A stretch of DNA of 64,000 nucleotides from Anaeramoeba flamelloides (Eukaryota > Metamonada > Anaeramoebidae). The stretch spans positions 10,755,001 through 10,819,000 of the forward strand of contig JANTQA010000015.1 in NCBI GenBank assembly GCA_027625915.1, read 5' to 3'. Numbering within the stretch: position 1 is the stretch's first letter; every line of letters starts with the position of its first letter. This document shows positions 46,520 to 59,975 of this stretch, piece after piece. The translations under genes were made by a program, and so were the position numbers. The notes under the pieces were generated by a model. It worked only from the letters and a program-made list of their open reading frames with translations. It was not told the DNA's origin and ran no database searches.

Positions 46520-47865
46520 TTGCTTTTTTTTTTTTTATCTTTGTTTTTTTTTTATCTTTATTTTTTTATTTTTATTTTCTTTTCTTTCTTTCTTTTCTAT
46601 TTACATCTAATTTCTTTTTTTTTTATTTGACTTTTATTTATTTTATATTAAACAATGAAACTCGCCACATAATTACAAATAATTTAAATCTTTTTTTTTA
46701 ACTTTTTTTTCTTTTTTATTGTTCTTTTTTCAATTTTGTTTTATCTTTTTTATTTTTGGAAAAGAATCCCAAACAAAGAAAAAACACATTAGAGAGTTGA
46801 ATTATTTTTTTCAAATCATAAAAAAATATCTAACAAAGATCATCAAATTAATAAATCAATTAAATTTAATCAAATAGAAACAATAGGAGATAATCTTGAA
46901 AGAATCAATTTTTCATCTTTTTTATTAAATAGATCTTTAGAGTTTATCATTTCAAAGAAAAAAAAGTTTTTATAAAATAATAAAAATTGTGCTCAAATAT
47001 TACTTGAGTAATGTGGGATGTTTACCAAGTGGACTAACTATTTATTATCTCCTTTGGTTATAACAATACATTTCGTTATTAAAAAACAATGAGTTTGTAA
47101 GTGAAGATTTTGAAATTTTTTTTATTGATCTTATTTTAGTAGTGAAAGGAAATATTAATGTTATGTAGAATTGGAATCTTTGTGTTATATCAAATAATTA
47201 AAGAATTCGCGATTACACCATAATACGAAATAAAATAATTATTAAAAAAATTCTTAGTAAAGTTAGATATTTAGGTATTTGCTTTAAAAAAAAATCAAAT
47301 ACAACCAAAAATGAAAAAAAGATCTCAAAATATCTATGACCAATATAAATATATTTTCAAAAATTCCCAATTCAGAGTTTTCCATATATTAAGGTTATTT
47401 AAATATGTTAGGTTAATTGTTTCATGCTCGGGCTTTTTAATGATTTAAAAAGTATATTTCAACGTGATAAACATTGTCTAAATCATAGATTCTAGATCAA
47501 AATAATAAAAAACAAAAGGTTACATTAACATATATCATTCTTAATGAAAATTTAGTTGATAACATCAATTTAAGTATAAATATGGGATAATTTCAAGGTA
47601 TTACAAATTTTAAACAATCAATTAACGAACTTTAAATAAACTCCTTTAATTTAGAAATTATGGTATTACCACATATTTAGGAAGAAAATATTGATACAAA
47701 TTGGAATCAAATGGAAAAAATAAACAAATTTATTGAGTAGATACCTGGATTTAAAACAAAATTTCTTGAAAATAATATTAGAAATTCTATAAATTTGATT
47801 AAATGTGGGAAAACTTTTGAACATTTCAAAATGATTTCACAGCACACGATCCTGAAAAATTATTT
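46520..47865. other. Gene-free stretch after the anoctamin gene
   Basis: T-rich 3' flank (46,525-46,760), then AT-rich DNA. No gene or RNA is recognised. Confidence 0.4.
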
Positions 47866-47869
47866 TGAA

Positions 47870-48560
47870 AAACAAATTAACCTTTTGCTAATTTTTCACT
47901 TTTTGCTAACTTCACTTATAATAAACACTATTTGTTAATAAAAGATCTTGGATCAAAGATTATTTTTTTGAGATATTTTACAATTAAAGTTGGAAAATCC
48001 AAATTTCCTGGTTCTCTTAATATTTTTTTTTCATTCTAATATTAAAATATTTGAATATTTTTTTATCACATCAAGATGTTAGAATCATATATTTTAAAAG
48101 AATTATAAATTCAATCAATATCTTTCAAATAGATGACCAATTATTTGGACTATTAAAGAATTATTTATTGATATAAATTGAAAAAAAAATATTTTTTTTT
48201 ATGATTTTAGTTAGGTTTTCTTGAGTTTTTTGTTTATTTGTGAAGTGTTTTAGGTTTTTTAATTAATTTTTGAAATGAACCGAAAATTTTTGAAATTTTC
48301 GGTTTATTTCAAAAAGTAAAAAAAAAAAATGTCGTTATCTTTTCCCTAATTTAAAAGAATTGAGTAAAATCTTTGTTTTTTCTCCATTCTTTTTAATTAT
48401 GAAAAAGCTAGGCACTCTAAGGACACTGGATATTTATCATCAGTTATTTTTTTCCCTATTTGAGTTTTTTTAGAAGAGTAGAGTTTTTTTCAAAACTATT
48501 AGTTATTAAATATTCAAAAAAATATCATAAAGTTGAATTTTAATAAAATTCATCGTTGGA
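47870..48560 (+). mobile_element. Family E element with hairpin array (direct copy)
   Basis: Matches 30,230-31,250 in reverse complement. The hairpin block is at 48,205-48,425: AGGTTTTCTTGAGTTTTTTG, a central CCGAAAATTTTTGAAATTTTCGG-like fold-back split over two short strands, then a decayed CCTAATTTAAAAGAATTGAG hairpin ending GCTAGGCACT. Coding remnants are unreadable. Confidence 0.5.
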
Positions 48561-49990
48561 TTCATTTAAAAATTTTTACCCAAAAAAACACCTTTTTCTA
48601 GACTAGAGCGTTTTAAAAATCATGGTTATATTGAAAACAATAAATAGAACAACCTTATGAATTTGAAGTTCTACAGTTTTGATTCTATGATGAATAAAGT
48701 ATATTATTTAAGGATGATAGATTAAGGAACGTAGTAATTTCATCTAACTTTTTTTTTTTTACAATTTTATTTTTTCATTTGATTACAGTCATCGTGAACT
48801 AACCATGCTTAAACAACAAAAATATCTGGTGTTATTTTAGTGAATTCAAAAAAAATATTCTTATAATAATTATTGAAAGGTGATATTTTCAAAATCGTCG
48901 AGAGAGAATTATAATCAGCTTCTTATTGAGAAATGAACAAAATTGCGAGAGATATTATTTGAAGCATGCTAGTCAATACCAATAATAAAAATAATATGCA
49001 AAAAAAATGAAAAAATATATTTTGATTTTTTTTTCTGGAAAATAAACCAAAAAAAAATGTAAAAAATTCTCTCCAATTCTTCCATAATAATTTTGAAAAA
49101 TTTTCATTCTTGCGGAATTTCTAAAAATCGTCTATAAAGTACTAAAGACAAACAAATAGATCAATTTGATGAACAAATTTTCAACTCTGATATTTTTCAT
49201 TGTTATTGTTTGTTAAAACATTCAAATTGGATGAGTAAGATGATTAGAAGACTCTTTTAATTTTCACTTTTCTTTGAAAATTAGTATAAGCTGCTATACT
49301 TGATCTACATAAAATTTACTAATTTGGTTTATCCCACAAATCTTCTTATTTCAAGAATTATAAACTCTCAGTATCATTCTAAAAAGTTATTTTGAATAAC
49401 AAAAAATAGCAATTCACAATTTGAAAATATACAAAATTGAAAGAGTAAACAAGAGTAAAGAAGCTGATTTAAAATATAAGCCCATTAAATTATCTTTGTA
49501 GACATTTTAGTTTTTTGTCATTTTTTAACCCATCCTAGAAGAAAATAATAACATAATTTGATATATTGAGTATTATTCCCTGATTTCAATCTTTTACTAA
49601 TCTTCTTAACATATATCCATATTTTTCCAATGAAAATAATTGCAAATTTTGTTCCTTTTTTTAGAAAATCCTAAAAAACATAATTTTTTTTTAAAAATTT
49701 AGATTATTACTATGGGGAGTCACTAAATATGGAAGATATATAAATAATTGGAAAGGATCTAAAACAAATCCAAATAAAAAAACCAAAAAAAGCGAACCAA
49801 CAACCATAAATAAAAAAAGATAATACTTTATTCTCATTTTTGTTAATAATGCTGAATTTTATATGTCTTCGAGAGGGTTTTTTATTTGATCTCTTCCATT
49901 AAGATCCTGGTTTGAAAACAATAAATCCACTTATTATATTGAAATTATTTTCCCCCTCTTCTTTTTTCACTCTTTATATTTTCCTTACTT
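48561..49990. other. Gene-free AT-rich stretch
   Basis: No supported gene, RNA or repeat. Confidence 0.4.
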
Positions 49991-49995
49991 TCTCA

Positions 49996-50219
49996 TAAGC
50001 TAAATTTCCAAAATAGGGGTAAATTTTTCATCAAAAAAAAATTAGTTTAATTGTGTTTTTTTTTGAATAATAAGGTATTTTACTAAAATTTTACAGAAAA
50101 TAGCCAATATAGATTAATAAATAAAAATGTTGTATAATCATTGTATTTTTTGAAAGACAAAAGAAAAAAGAAAAAAATAATAAAAAAAAAGTTTGTCCCT
50201 AATTGTGAAATTTGGCTTA
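49996..50219. mobile_element. Family A TIR element, copy 3
   Basis: Begins TAAGCTAAATTTCCAAAATA and ends, on the other strand, TAAGCCAAATTTCACAATTA. The interior contains GAATAATAAGGTATTTTAC and TGAAAGACAAAAGAAAAAAG, shared with copy 4. The orientation is opposite to copies 1 and 2. Confidence 0.75.
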
Positions 50220-51990
50220 TATCTATTAATTGTTCAAAATGTATTTTTCTTGAGTTAAATTTATTATTTTATATTTAAAAAGTTATTTGATGTTGTTAAA
50301 AATATGTAATTATTTATATGGGTACATAACTTGAAAACTTTAATTTTAATTTAATGTTCAATTTCTTTCTCTCACATTTTCTTTCAAGTTTAACAATGTC
50401 TTTTTTTTTTCTTTTTGAAAAAATAGGGAGGTTTACTTGTCTAAAAAATAATCAATCAATTATATTTTTTCCTTTTAAAATATTCTTTAAAGAAATGAAA
50501 TTGAAAATATTCTATTCATATTTAATAAAAAAATTTTTTAAATGACTTTTAACTATTTAAAAGGATATTCTACTATAGTTTTAATAATTAAATAATTTTA
50601 AAAAGATAAATCATTACTTTTTTAAATTACAGATTTTTTTTAATCTCCACAATTTATAAAATAATGTATCATTTTTTTTTTCTTAAACAAAGGTCTTTAT
50701 TGTTTTAATTTGGAAACTATTGTTTTAGTTTGATTTAAAACTCAACTTTAAAGTATGGAAAAAAAATGATATGGTTACAAGTTATTTAAAGTGATATTAT
50801 GGAGTTTGAAGAGACCAAATTAATATAATCTTGATACTAGAAAGATATATTTTTTGTATATGTCTGGAAGGAGATTCAAAATAAAGAATTATATCAATGT
50901 GATTTTTGAAGAAATTGAATAATAAGGGTTAATATTCGTTTTTATATCCCAGGATCTAACTCAACATAATAAATAAAAACGTAAAAAAAACCAACAAAAC
51001 AATTAACAAACTACCCACCAAAGGAACTTTCATGATCAATTATCAAATTAAATTAATGTAACCAAAAGTATCATGATTGTGTTTTTGGGTGTTCTTAATT
51101 AAAAAATAACATTGGTTTTGTTTTTTTTTTAAATTTTGTATTTTCTTATAAACCCTTTTAAAATTTCAATTTTTTTTTCTTTTTCTCCTCTACTTTTTTC
51201 TGTTCAATTTTTTGAATAGGTTTTTTAAACATAAAAATAATTTGGATGTGTCCTCCACTTTAAAAATAACCATGAAATCTATGATTTTACCTTTAAATTA
51301 CCTTTGACGAAATTTAATTAAAAAAGCATTTAGAGTGTAATTGACACTTTTTTAATCAATAAATAAAAAAAAGTAATTTTTTTAAAAAACCACTTTTTTA
51401 TGAAACTCATTTTCAAAAAAATCATTATTATCTTTTTCATATTTTGATTATTTTTAAAAATTGAAACACATTTATTTTTTTTTAAAAATTGAAAAATTAA
51501 GCTTGTTAAAATGACAAATTAACAAGAATAATTATAATAAAAAAAAAAATTATTAAAAAGGAAAAGAGAGGTAACAAAAAATTTGAAATTTTATTTGTTA
51601 AGATCAGAATGAGAGACACGAATTCAGAAAGAGAAAAGTAACTGTACAGAAAAAATGTTTTAAATAATCTTCAGATATCCGTTTTTCTCATTAAGAAATA
51701 ATATTATATCTATATATATATATATTTTTTTTTTATTTTTTCTATAATTATTAATCATTTTAAACTAAATTTATATTATTATTAGATTATATTTTGTTAA
51801 ATTATTATTAGAAATATGAAGATCTCATCATAATAAAAAAACAATGAGAAATAAGAATCTATTTATTTTTTTTTGGAAGAAAATTTTATTTGAATTTTTT
51901 CTGTTTTTGTTTTAATTTTTTTTTGTTTTTTTTTTTTTTTTTCAGAAAACAAGAGAAAGTTTTTGAAACTTTCGAAGATGAAGAGTGATT
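50220..51990. other. Gene-free stretch before the PABP 3' end
   Basis: AT-rich; a TA microsatellite lies at about 51,709-51,724 and T runs at 51,900-51,945. The short frame at 50,354-50,545 has no family resemblance. Confidence 0.4.
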
Positions 51991-51993
51991 ATT

Positions 51994-52045
51994 TTAATTT
52001 TCTTGATTATTAGTTTGAGAATTTACATTTGTATTTAATTGTTCC

Positions 52046-52131
<86 letters not shown>

Positions 52132-55100
52132 TTGTTGCTGTTGCTGCTGTTGTTGTTGTTGTTGATCTATAACTTTTTCTTGTCTTTGTGGAATATTTTG
52201 TCCACCCATATTTTGAGTTCGCATGGGGTTTCTATTTTGCATGAACATCTCATTTTGGTTCATTCTACCACCTCTTAACATTCTTTCATTACGATCCTTT
52301 GGAATATTATTTGGATTCATATTAACCATTCCTGTTTTTGGTTGTCCCATAAATACACCGTCTTGTGGCATTTGTCTAGTGTAAATACCTCTTCCTCTTC
52401 CTCTACCTCTACCTCTACCTCTGCCTCTGCCTCTGCCTCGACCTCTTCCTCTTAAATTATGTGAAATCATTTGTGGATTTTCGCCTTCCATATTTCTTTG
52501 ACGTCCCATATTTCGGAGATTTGGTCTATTTCCTCGATAAAATGTTCTTGGGTAATTCATGACACCAGTATTGCTTGTGCCCATGTATGGCTGGTTTACC
52601 ATATATGGTTGGTTCATAACATTTGGTCTCATACTCATCATTGGGTTTTGTTGTCTATTCATCATCATTTTGTTAATTTCCCATTGTTGGTAGGGCATAT
52701 TTGGCATTGGTTGCCTAAATTGTGGTGATTGGTACATCATCGCGCCCCTTGTAAACCTTGGCATTCCATACCCACCCATTCTTTCTCGTTGAAGCTTTTG
52801 GTTTCGTTCTTCCTTTCGCTGTGCAAATGTTACATATAATTTTTTTTGTTCCTCTCCATATGGTTTGCCGTGTAAACTTTGAATGGCTTCTCTGGCAGAC
52901 TGTTCTGTATCAAAGCATACAAATCCAAATCCTCTTGACAATCCAGTTTTTTGATCCTTCATAACCTTTACAGAAGTAATCTCTCCAAATTGCGAAAAGA
53001 GTTTATGAAGAGATTCATCATCATCTTCTGGATTTAAGTGTTTGACATACAAATTTTTATTTAGGGAACGTTTATTCCAATTGTCAAGATACTTTTTTCT
53101 TAAATATAATAATCGTTCTTTTTTGTTCATAGCTCGACTGACAAACAGTTTTTTGCCCTCAATAACCGAATCATTTAATTCTTCTTTTGCTTTAAGTGCA
53201 TCCTCATGTTTTTCAAAATTGATAAAACCAAATCCTCTAGATTCGTTTGTTGTATAATTTTTCATAACCTTTATGTTTATGTTAGAATTGTTTTTGTGTT
53301 TTTTAGTTTTTGTTTTTTTGTTATTAAATAAATATTTAATTAAAGAATTGTTAGAATATTTATTATTAATTAGTAGAACGTTGTTATATGATCTTTGAAA
53401 ATTGTCGGTTCTTATTTAATCTTTTTTATCAAAACAATTCTTGATTAAATCCTTAAAATAAGAAAAATTTGTAAAAATTTATTTTTATAATAACCATTAT
53501 TGAAATAGCAAAGATGTTTCCATTTTAATTGTTTTTTTTTGGGGTTAAAAATTACTACTAAAAAAAATTAAATCTTTATTGAATTTTTTTTCTTTGTTTA
53601 ATTTGGCTGTTTAATTTTGTTTATATATATTTAAAGAATCATTATTTTCCAAACTTTAATGAAAAAATTTTTGTTTTTCAAATTATTATTAAATGATTAA
53701 AATGAAAAAAAATGTTTTGTTTATTTTGATGTTAACAAAGTAGGTAGATTTTGCCATTTTGAAAAATTTTCATTGTGACAATATTACCAAAAAAAGATTT
53801 TTTGAGTGCCACCAAATATTATAACCTTGAAACCAAAATACCGGTTTCATTGCTCTATTTGTGAAAAGAAAACGAACCCAAAGTAAATCAGTGTTGAATC
53901 TTTGATTTTTCAATTTTTTTTTCATTTTTTTTGATTAACTTTTTGAGTTTTTTTAAATTTGGTTTTGGATCTAGAAATGTGTTTATACAAATGAGTGAAA
54001 TTAATCAAACAATAAACCAATAAAATAGAAACGAAAAGATGTTTATTTTAAACAAATATTTTCTTTTAGAAGACCAAACAAGAAAGATCACAGTTCCAGA
54101 GAAACTTGTTGAAATCAAAAATGAAAAAAAAAAAAATACAAACAAACTCTATTTTCGAAGATATTTTTTCTTTATCTTTTAATTTGGATGAACCCAAAAA
54201 AGAAATTACCTTGGATTTCTCACCCCATTCTTATTTATTATTATTTCAAAAAAACCTGTTTTTACAAATTTATTTTCAAAATTCTTTTTTCAAATATTTT
54301 TATCAAACCAAGCCAAAATATAGAATATTATTTCAAAAATTAAAAGAAAGGATTTGAATAATTCAGTTATGCATAAACTCTTGCACTAAAAATTGGTAAA
54401 ATTTACTTACCCCCTTAATTTTTTTTTTTAAATGTTTTTTTATAATTAAAGATTCCTTTTATATTTTATAACATGGTATATTTTTAAGTTTTTTTTTAAA
54501 ATAAACACTTTTCCAATAAAATAAACCATTTAATAATAAATGAAACAATTTTATTTTCTGAAAAAAATATTACTTTAATGATGTTTTTGAAAAGAAGATA
54601 ATATTTTATTTTGAGTAAGGTTTATCTCTTTTGATATTTTTATTTTTCATTTTCATTTTCTAAAATTTTCAACCATTTATTTTCTAATTTTTTTTAAATA
54701 GCATTTCTCAAATGATCACTCAGCGAAAATTATTGGAAAATTGTTGAGTTAAATATCAATTTTTTACTTTATATCATATATCTTTATTTTTTCTTTAGGT
54801 AACAATTGTTATATAAGTTGTGTTTATTTAAATATTTGGCATTTTTTTCGTTCTCCAAGTTTTATAAATTAAATAATTATTAGTTATTTTTATTTTTTGC
54901 TTGAATAAAAAATTCTTAAAAATAATTAATTATTTGAAATCTGAGAAAATCTAATCAGTTTTAATTTTGATTAAAAAATCTGATGATTTTCTGAACAAAA
55001 ACTGAAACCTTCAATAAAACTAGCATTACATTTCCTTAGAATTTAAAAGGTTTTTATTAAATTAAAGATTTTTATAAATTTGGATTTGCCATAAAGTTTT

Positions 55101-56657
55101 TGGGAGTTTTCTTTTTAATCTGAAAATGTCGATTAGTCTTATACATAAAGAGAAAAATGACTTTAAGTTTTGGATTTTTTTTTAAAGTAATTTGAAAAAT
55201 CAACTATCATTTTACTCTATTCTTGTAAATTAACATAAAAAAACAAATCAGTGTCGTTTTGATAGAACAATAGAAAAACAACCTTGACAAAGACCAAATT
55301 AAAATTTTAATTTTAAGAAATACGTGAATGAAAAAATAGTAAAGAAAAATTCGATGTTCTTGTGATTTACTATTTTACAAAAAAATCTCAAATACTGATT
55401 GATTTTAAGAGTAACACCATTTTTGGAAATAAATTGGGTTGATCGAAAAAACTATAAAGTAAACCAAAAATTACAGTATTTGTTAATGAATTCTTAAAAT
55501 TCTTTTTGTCTTTAAATTCAATCACTTGGTTGGATTTTATCTGAAATATACTGAGTCTTTTTTGGGATGAAAAAATAAGTCTTTTTATTAAAAATTTTAA
55601 AAAAAAAACAAAAAAAGAATTGGAATGATCTGAATACTTACTTTTCCAGAGAGGATTTTACCATATTTACCAAATAGTGTTAAAAATTCTTCGTCAGTCC
55701 ACGTTTTTGGAAATTCCTTGACATACAAATTTGTAAAACTGTCTTCTTTGGATACATTTTGACGAGGAACAAATTTTGTGACAGTTACTTCTTTATTTTT
55801 AATGATTTTACCATTAACAGTGCTAATGGCAGTCAATGCATGTTTTTCTTCTTTAAAGTGGACATACCCATAGCCATTAGAAGTACCATTTAAGTTTGTG
55901 GAAACTTTACAAGAAAGGATGGGTCCAAATTGTTTGAAAGTTTGGTATAAGGTTCGAGAGTCAATTGTGCTTTCCAAACCTGAAATGAAAATGTTTCCGA
56001 CACTTGAATTTCTCAAAGTCGGATCTTTCGAATGTCTCATCATTCGAATTTGTTTTCCATAAAGTTCTGTATAATTCAATTTTTCCATTGCTTCTTCAGC
56101 TTCTTTTTCTGTGCCAAAATTTGCATAGCCTATTTGTTTTGAAAATTTTTAATTTTTTGTTTAAATTGGTTGTGAAGTTTAGGGGTTTGTTATCTATTTT
56201 TGTTTTTTTGTGTTTTTTTTTTATTTTGAGAAAAAAATGTTTTTGGTGTTTGTTTTTTGAAAAACAATCATTCAAGTAAAGTACTTCCAAAGGAAAGGAA
56301 GAATACTTGATCTCTTTTTTTTTTTTAAAACTTTATTGTTTTTTTGTTTTTTGAAAATTAAAAAATCAAACCATAACAACGGCTTTGGTGTGTATCATGA
56401 TCACGACAAATTTTAATAATACCCACATTAAGACCGTTTTCTCTAAAGTGGTGTCTTAAGTGTTCTTCAGTGAGGCCAGGGTGTAAATCACCAAGATATC
56501 TAATAAAAATTATTACAGTAAAAGTATTACATAATTTGATTTTAAAAAGACAAAAAAATAAAAAAAAAAAAAAAAAAGCAAGAAGTGTGAGTTTGTAAGA
56601 TGAAAAAGAAAAATAAAAAAAGAATAATACTTACAAAACTATATTTCCATAACTCAT
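51994..56657 (-). CDS. Polyadenylate-binding protein, four RRMs
   Basis: Four exons: 56657-56635, 56499-56372, 56129-55642 and 53268-51994; introns 135, 242 and 2,373 nt; 637 aa. RRM1 spans exons 1-3 (IVLYLGDLHPGLTEEHL; RNP1 SRCYGYANF), RRM2 GNIFISGL with SNGYGYVHF, RRM3 TNLYVKEF with SRGFGFINF split by intron 3, RRM4 KNLYVKHL with SRGFGFVCF. This order and the length match cytoplasmic PABPs, which coat poly(A) tails and bind translation factors. The C-terminal part differs: Met/Asn/Gln/Pro-rich linker, an RG repeat of about 11 units, another linker and long glutamine runs (CAA codons). I see no MLLE (PABC) domain, so the usual PAM2-partner contacts may be missing. Exon 1 has only 23 coding bases; ATG 56,657 gives the correct RRM1 start. 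Confidence 0.93.
52045..52167 (-). repeat. Glutamine-codon microsatellite in PABP
   Basis: A nearly pure CAA-type trinucleotide run on the coding strand, with a few CAG codons around 52,132-52,155, encoding about 40 Gln. Likely length-variable between strains. Confidence 0.9.
53740..54360 (-). repeat. Dispersed repeat family C in PABP intron 3 (inverted)
   Basis: In reverse complement this matches 8,090-8,545 and 22,050-22,510: AAAATCTACCTACTT end, TTTCAAGGTTATAATATTTGG, GGGTTCGTTTTCTTTTC, and TGATCTTTCTTGTTTGGTCTT. The plus-strand frame 54,106-54,357 lies inside it. Confidence 0.6.
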
Positions 56658-57865
56658 TTTTTTTAGTTATTTGAATCTATTATTTTTAAATTAAAAAAGG
56701 TTTTTGTTTTTCTAATTGTTAATACAGGTGGTTAAAATTTAGAAAGAAAAAGAAAAAAAAAAATAAGTGTAAAGTCGAGAAGTGGGTTTTGTTGAAAAAA
56801 ATATTGAACCAAAAAGAAATTTACTTAAGGAAGAAAAAGAAAAATGAACATTTTACTTTCATTCTAACAAATTAACCAAAATTAAGACTGTTCGTCAATT
56901 GAGGTAATTTGTTTGAAACTTTGCATAAGAAGAAATTTCTCTTCAAATACGATTGTATTCAAAATAATCTTTAGTGACTAGTAAACTTAAAAAAAATCTT
57001 CAAATATATTTAATAGCAAATTCAAACAAAATTTAACACTGGTAATTGAAAAGGGTGTAAAAATTGGATTATTATAAAATCATACTTACTTTTAATGTTA
57101 TTTTCATAACTGAATTAATTGTTTCTTAAAGTTTGATCCATTTTCCTGATTTTAGAAAAATTCAAAAATTCAACATATTTCTTTATTATTTCAAAAAAAA
57201 TTATTTTCTTTGAAAGAAAGACTTAAGAAATATTATTATTTTGAAAGTGGGTGTACACACAATAAACTTTAAAAATTATATCACAAAGTTTTGGAATAAA
57301 CTAGTATCTAAAATCGACTTCATTTCAAAAACAATTACAATAATTATTTTAAAATTGAAAAATTATAATTGTTCGATTCAAATAACAGTTCAAATCATTT
57401 TTTTCTTTTAAGTGAATAAAAAAATCTGAGAAAAAAAAACAAATCATCAAATTAAAAAGTATTTTAAAAGACTTTTTTAAACCCTGGGAAATTCAACTTA
57501 TAATAGAAAGAAATACTTTTTAATTTGAATTTTATTAATCAATAATTAATAACCCAAATCTTAATTTTTTCTATGGTTTATTATCAACCCAAAAATTAAA
57601 TGTGTCAATATACTTTACAATTATTTCTCAATTTTTTGAAGATTTTCAAACAATTAAAAACAATTCAAAAAATTAATTCTTATCATAAAAAATAATAATA
57701 GATATTAGTATATAACTGATTTTAATACGAATAGAATCTTGTTTATACTCTGAGCATTTGAAAAGGAATATATTCGAATCTTTTAAACGACAAGAAATTA
57801 AATAAATATTTGTGAATAAAATAAAAAATGAAATTTTTTTTAGATCTTCAATGATACAATTTTTG
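56658..57865. other. Upstream region of PABP
   Basis: AT-rich, no recognised gene, RNA or repeat. The PABP promoter must lie here, but no element can be named. Confidence 0.35.
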
Positions 57866-57869
57866 ATTG

Positions 57870-58200
57870 ATTTTTATTATATTTTTAAAATACTGGTTGT
57901 CGAAAAATAAAGGGAACAAAATTTTCATTCATCTTTCCAAAAAAAAAATTAATGAATCATTAAAAATTCCAAATTTTTAATTCTGTAAACAATACTTAAA
58001 TTATAACTTTTTCTTTTCGAGTTGGGGATTTTGATGAGTTATTTTAAGTATTGGGATGTTTTTTTTTTTTTTTGATAGCTGAATGAACATTTTGATCTTT
58101 TTATTTTCCGATTAACAGTAAGACTGAATGCCCAAGGTTATTAGTTCAGACAGATTCTCAGAAATTATAAAAGTTAGATTTCTACTAAAAAAAATCTTTT
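57870..58200 (+). repeat. Dispersed repeat family D, copy 1
   Basis: Matches 63,110-63,400: AAAATTTTCATTCATCTTTCC, AATTTTTAATTCTGTAAAC, TTTTGATGAGTTATTTTAAG and ATTAACAGTAAGACTGAATG have counterparts in the same order. No termini or coding frame were identified. Confidence 0.5.
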
Positions 58201-59480
58201 TAAAAATTTTTCTTTTTCTGTTTTTTTGATCCAAAAATCCAAACACCAAAAAAAGTTCATATCTTTTTACTGAAAATTTCATTTACAAAATGAACACTTT
58301 TAAAAATGACAACTCTATTCACACTAAAGTTTATAAATCTGGTTTCATATTGGGTTTAATTGTATCCTTGTACATATAATTACTCTAATATCTTTTGGGG
58401 GGGGGTAGTAAGTGATATTGGCACCTGAAGATATATTTTTATTAGTGAATGGAAGTTGAGGAGTGAAGTTCCAAATGGAATCTAAAAAAGGTATAAAAAC
58501 GAATTTAAAAAGTAAGAAATCCTTGATAATCACTCTTAAAATAATCTGATGTGGATTAGGTAAACCTTTCTATCAAATTACTAGTCCTCTTTCTTATTAT
58601 TTTTTATAGAAGGACTATAATTTAATCAACAAGATAAATAAATACTAAACTGTTGATAGATATGATGTTGGTTTATATAAGTTCTACTATTTAAAAATAA
58701 ATTCTAAAAAAGAAAGATTAAATAAAAAATTTTCACATAAAAAGTTTGAAATATCTTTTTTCAAAAAGATAATCAAATAATTATTAACAAATATGAAAAA
58801 ATGAAGAAAAACTTTCCAATTTATACATTTCCTAAATTAAGATTTTCTCAAAATATCAATAAGTTAACATTTAGTATTGTTTTGACATTAAATATCAGAT
58901 TGGGTACTTTATTAGACATTTTTATAGAAAGGGAAGAAAACAACATAGATTTAATTTGAAATACCAATTTTAATACAGATATTGTTTTATTTAGCCATTT
59001 AAGGTATTATTGTTACAGTCAATCCAAAGCTAACGTGAAATTTTACTAATATCAAATTTTTATTTTGATATAGATTTTTAAAAAATTTCAAGGTAACCTT
59101 GGAACAGCAGTATGATAAATCCATATAAGCTCTTTTTCAAATAAAAGGACACAGGAATTTTCAAGAATTATTGATAATTGAATCAAATTAATTGTAGCAT
59201 CATTCTAAAATATAAGAAACGCTTTAAAACATAAAAAAAACTCAAATGAATATTTAAAACTCATTAAAACAAAAAAATAATAATTAAAATTAAATATTTT
59301 AAAAAATTGATCTACATTTTTATTTGAAATCAGAAATCTCGTTTTGTAAATTGTAAAGAAAAAATTATCAAACCTAGAAAAACCATTGAATGCATCGAAT
59401 TGGGAAAAAATTCTGTATAAGTCAAAATTTTGTTCTTTAAAGTCTCATTTTAAAGATAAAACCATAATTCTGGTTGGTAT
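58201..59480. other. Gene-free AT-rich stretch
   Basis: No supported gene. A run of ten G at about 58,396-58,405 is striking in such AT-rich DNA. Confidence 0.4.
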
Positions 59481-59484
59481 TTTG

Positions 59485-59716
59485 TAAGCTTAATTTCAAA
59501 AATAAGGGAAGATTTTTCATCAGAAAAAAATTTGTTTAATTGTTTTTTTTTTTTTTTTTGAATAATAATGTATTTTACCAATTTTTTTTAGAGATCATAA
59601 CCAATAAAGATTAATAAATAAAAATAAAGTGTAATCATTTTATTTTTTGAAATACAAATGAAAAAAGAAAATAATAATAATATAAAAGTTTGCCCCTAAT
59701 TTTGAAATTTGGCTTA
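59485..59716. mobile_element. Family A TIR element, copy 4
   Basis: Begins TAAGCTTAATTTCAAAAATA and ends, on the other strand, TAAGCCAAATTTCAAAATTA followed by GGGGCAAACTTTT. It is the cleanest right end of the family. Interior GAATAATAATGTATTTTACC is shared with copy 3. Confidence 0.78.
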
Positions 59717-59756
59717 GTGATTGTTCTTTTCTTTATTATTTCTTTTATCTTTAGTT

Positions 59757-59975
59757 TCATTCATCAACCCAATAACCCTCTTTCTTAATTTCCCTATCTA
59801 ACTCATTCGAAATCAAACTTAAACTGTTTCCATTTTTAGACTGGTAGATTATTTCCAAATTGTTTTCTTCTTTTCTTGCTATTTTCATTTTCCAACTATT
59901 TAATATCCATATATAAAATAAACAAAAGATGAAAAAATGAATAATTAAAATGAAAATCACCAATAAATAATTATC
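59757..59975 (-). pseudogene. Possible last exon of a membrane protein
   Basis: The frame opens after TTAATAAG and reads DNYLLVIFILIIHFFIFCLF, a membrane helix, then a hydrophilic tail ARKEENNLEIIYQSKNGNSL, SLISNELDREIKKEGYWVDE and TGA. The composition is protein-like and resembles the transmembrane-plus-tail exon of a type I receptor. No in-frame ATG starts it. The upstream minus-strand DNA (59,976-60,145) has a coding-like stretch (SHVTQIQITPNYNIPLYKLF) in another frame, with no clean splice between them. Either a decayed gene end or chance. Confidence 0.25.

Noticed and set aside
52039-52278. Plus-strand poly-leucine frame
   Set aside because: It is the antisense reading of the PABP glutamine run.
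54106-54357. 83-codon plus-strand frame within PABP intron 3, preceded by TTTTAG
   Set aside because: It lies inside an inverted copy of family C; the equivalent positions at 8.1 and 22.1 kb have no such frame.
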